Assembly: GCA_030123645.1 (NCBI GenBank)
Contig: JASJYE010000134.1
Span: 1 to 6,750, forward strand
Source of the DNA: Candidatus Hydrogenedentota bacterium
GTDB lineage: Bacteria > Hydrogenedentota > Hydrogenedentia > Hydrogenedentales > GCA-2746185
DNA: 6,750 bases
Reading direction: 5' to 3'
Shown here one piece after another: positions 6,380-6,750 of this stretch (the first letter of the stretch is position 1; each line of letters starts with the position of its first letter). A program made the position numbers and the translations under genes. The notes under the pieces are model-generated. The model was not told where the DNA came from. It did not search any database and worked only from the letters and a program-made list of their open reading frames with translations.

Positions 6380-6750
6380 ATGCCGGATCGCCCCGGTTAC
6401 ATATTTGTCGAAAACATGCGCATCGATGTCGAGGCGTTACAAGCGCTGGCGCACCGGTGCGAGCCGCTGAAGTGCATCGGGCGTGAGCGCGGGTGTTGCG
6501 CGACGTATGAGGTGGTCGTGGCGCGCCGCGAACAGGGGACGATCGTCGGGGCCCTGGCCGAGGCGGCGCGATTCGCTCCTGCGCTGAAGACAGGCGGCGA
6601 ATATCTGGATCCCTTCGAGGAGACGGAGGGCGGCTCGTGCCTGAACACCGATGAGGACGGGCGTTGTGTGTTTGCGTATGAGGACGCGCGTGGGGCGACG
6701 CTGTGCTCGTTGCATTCGGCGGCCCTGGATCTGGGGCTGCCTCCGGCGCG
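6380..6750 (+). CDS. Cysteine-rich protein, DUF3109/YkgJ-like, 3' end missing
   Basis: From ATG 6380 the frame stays open to the window edge, giving 123 complete residues. GAGGGA (6367-6372) lies 7 nt before the ATG. The frame extends upstream to a TTG at 6347 but that offers no better ribosome site. The visible cysteines are C27, C32, C39-C40 (ERGCCATYEV), C87 (GGSCLNTDEDG), C96 (GRCVFAY) and C109 (TLCSLHSAALDLG). This order, a CC pair, then GRCVF and a C-x-x-H before a helical stretch, recalls small cysteine-cluster proteins of the DUF3109/YkgJ sort, thought to bind a metal or an iron-sulfur cluster. The function is not established. No signal peptide or membrane helix is visible. It points away from the molybdoenzyme operon, and nothing in the sequence ties it to that system. 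Confidence 0.65.
   Translation, partial: MPDRPGYIFVENMRIDVEALQALAHRCEPLKCIGRERGCCATYEVVVARREQGTIVGALAEAARFAPALKTGGEYLDPFEETEGGSCLNTDEDGRCVFAYEDARGATLCSLHSAALDLGLPPA

Overview
The window suggests an uncultured, probably anaerobic or respiratory-flexible bacterium with a fairly GC-rich genome. I cannot assign a phylum from sequence alone. The central cargo is a minus-strand molybdenum-enzyme operon. Transcribed right to left, it encodes a DMSO-reductase-superfamily catalytic subunit (3169-5388), a four-cluster ferredoxin subunit (2540-3151) and a fused MobB-MobA molybdenum-cofactor guanylyltransferase (1214-2452). The gaps are short (17 and 87 nt), so the three are probably co-transcribed. The logic is coherent: the third gene matures the bis-MGD cofactor that the first needs, and the second carries electrons to or from it. 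I see no twin-arginine signal, no membrane anchor and no TorD-type chaperone in the window, so the complex looks like a soluble cytoplasmic enzyme. Its substrate cannot be read from the sequence.

At the left edge (1-1044, minus) lies an incomplete major-facilitator transporter of the GPH (MelB-like) sugar:cation symporter group. It has its own very good sigma70-type promoter (1108-1136), so it is probably a separate transcription unit.

Upstream of the operon (5389-5657) is a plausible promoter with an extended -10 element. The -10 hexamer sits in one copy of a perfect 11-bp tandem duplication (5459-5480). Further right, on the plus strand, is a decayed N-terminal fragment of an integrase-type transposase (about 5658-5981) with a nonsense codon, at least one frameshift and no catalytic core. 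It is followed by about 400 nt of unassigned sequence. At the right edge (6380-6750, plus) the 5' part of a cysteine-rich protein, perhaps of the DUF3109/YkgJ-like type, runs off the window.

The most interesting points are these: the operon-linked MobB-MobA fusion with an extra cysteine cluster inside its MobB half; a catalytic subunit whose first expected [4Fe-4S] ligand is Ser while an extra Cys appears beside the last ligand; an unusually spaced third cluster motif in the ferredoxin subunit; and the tandem duplication on the promoter. I saw no tRNA, rRNA, CRISPR array or intact insertion sequence.
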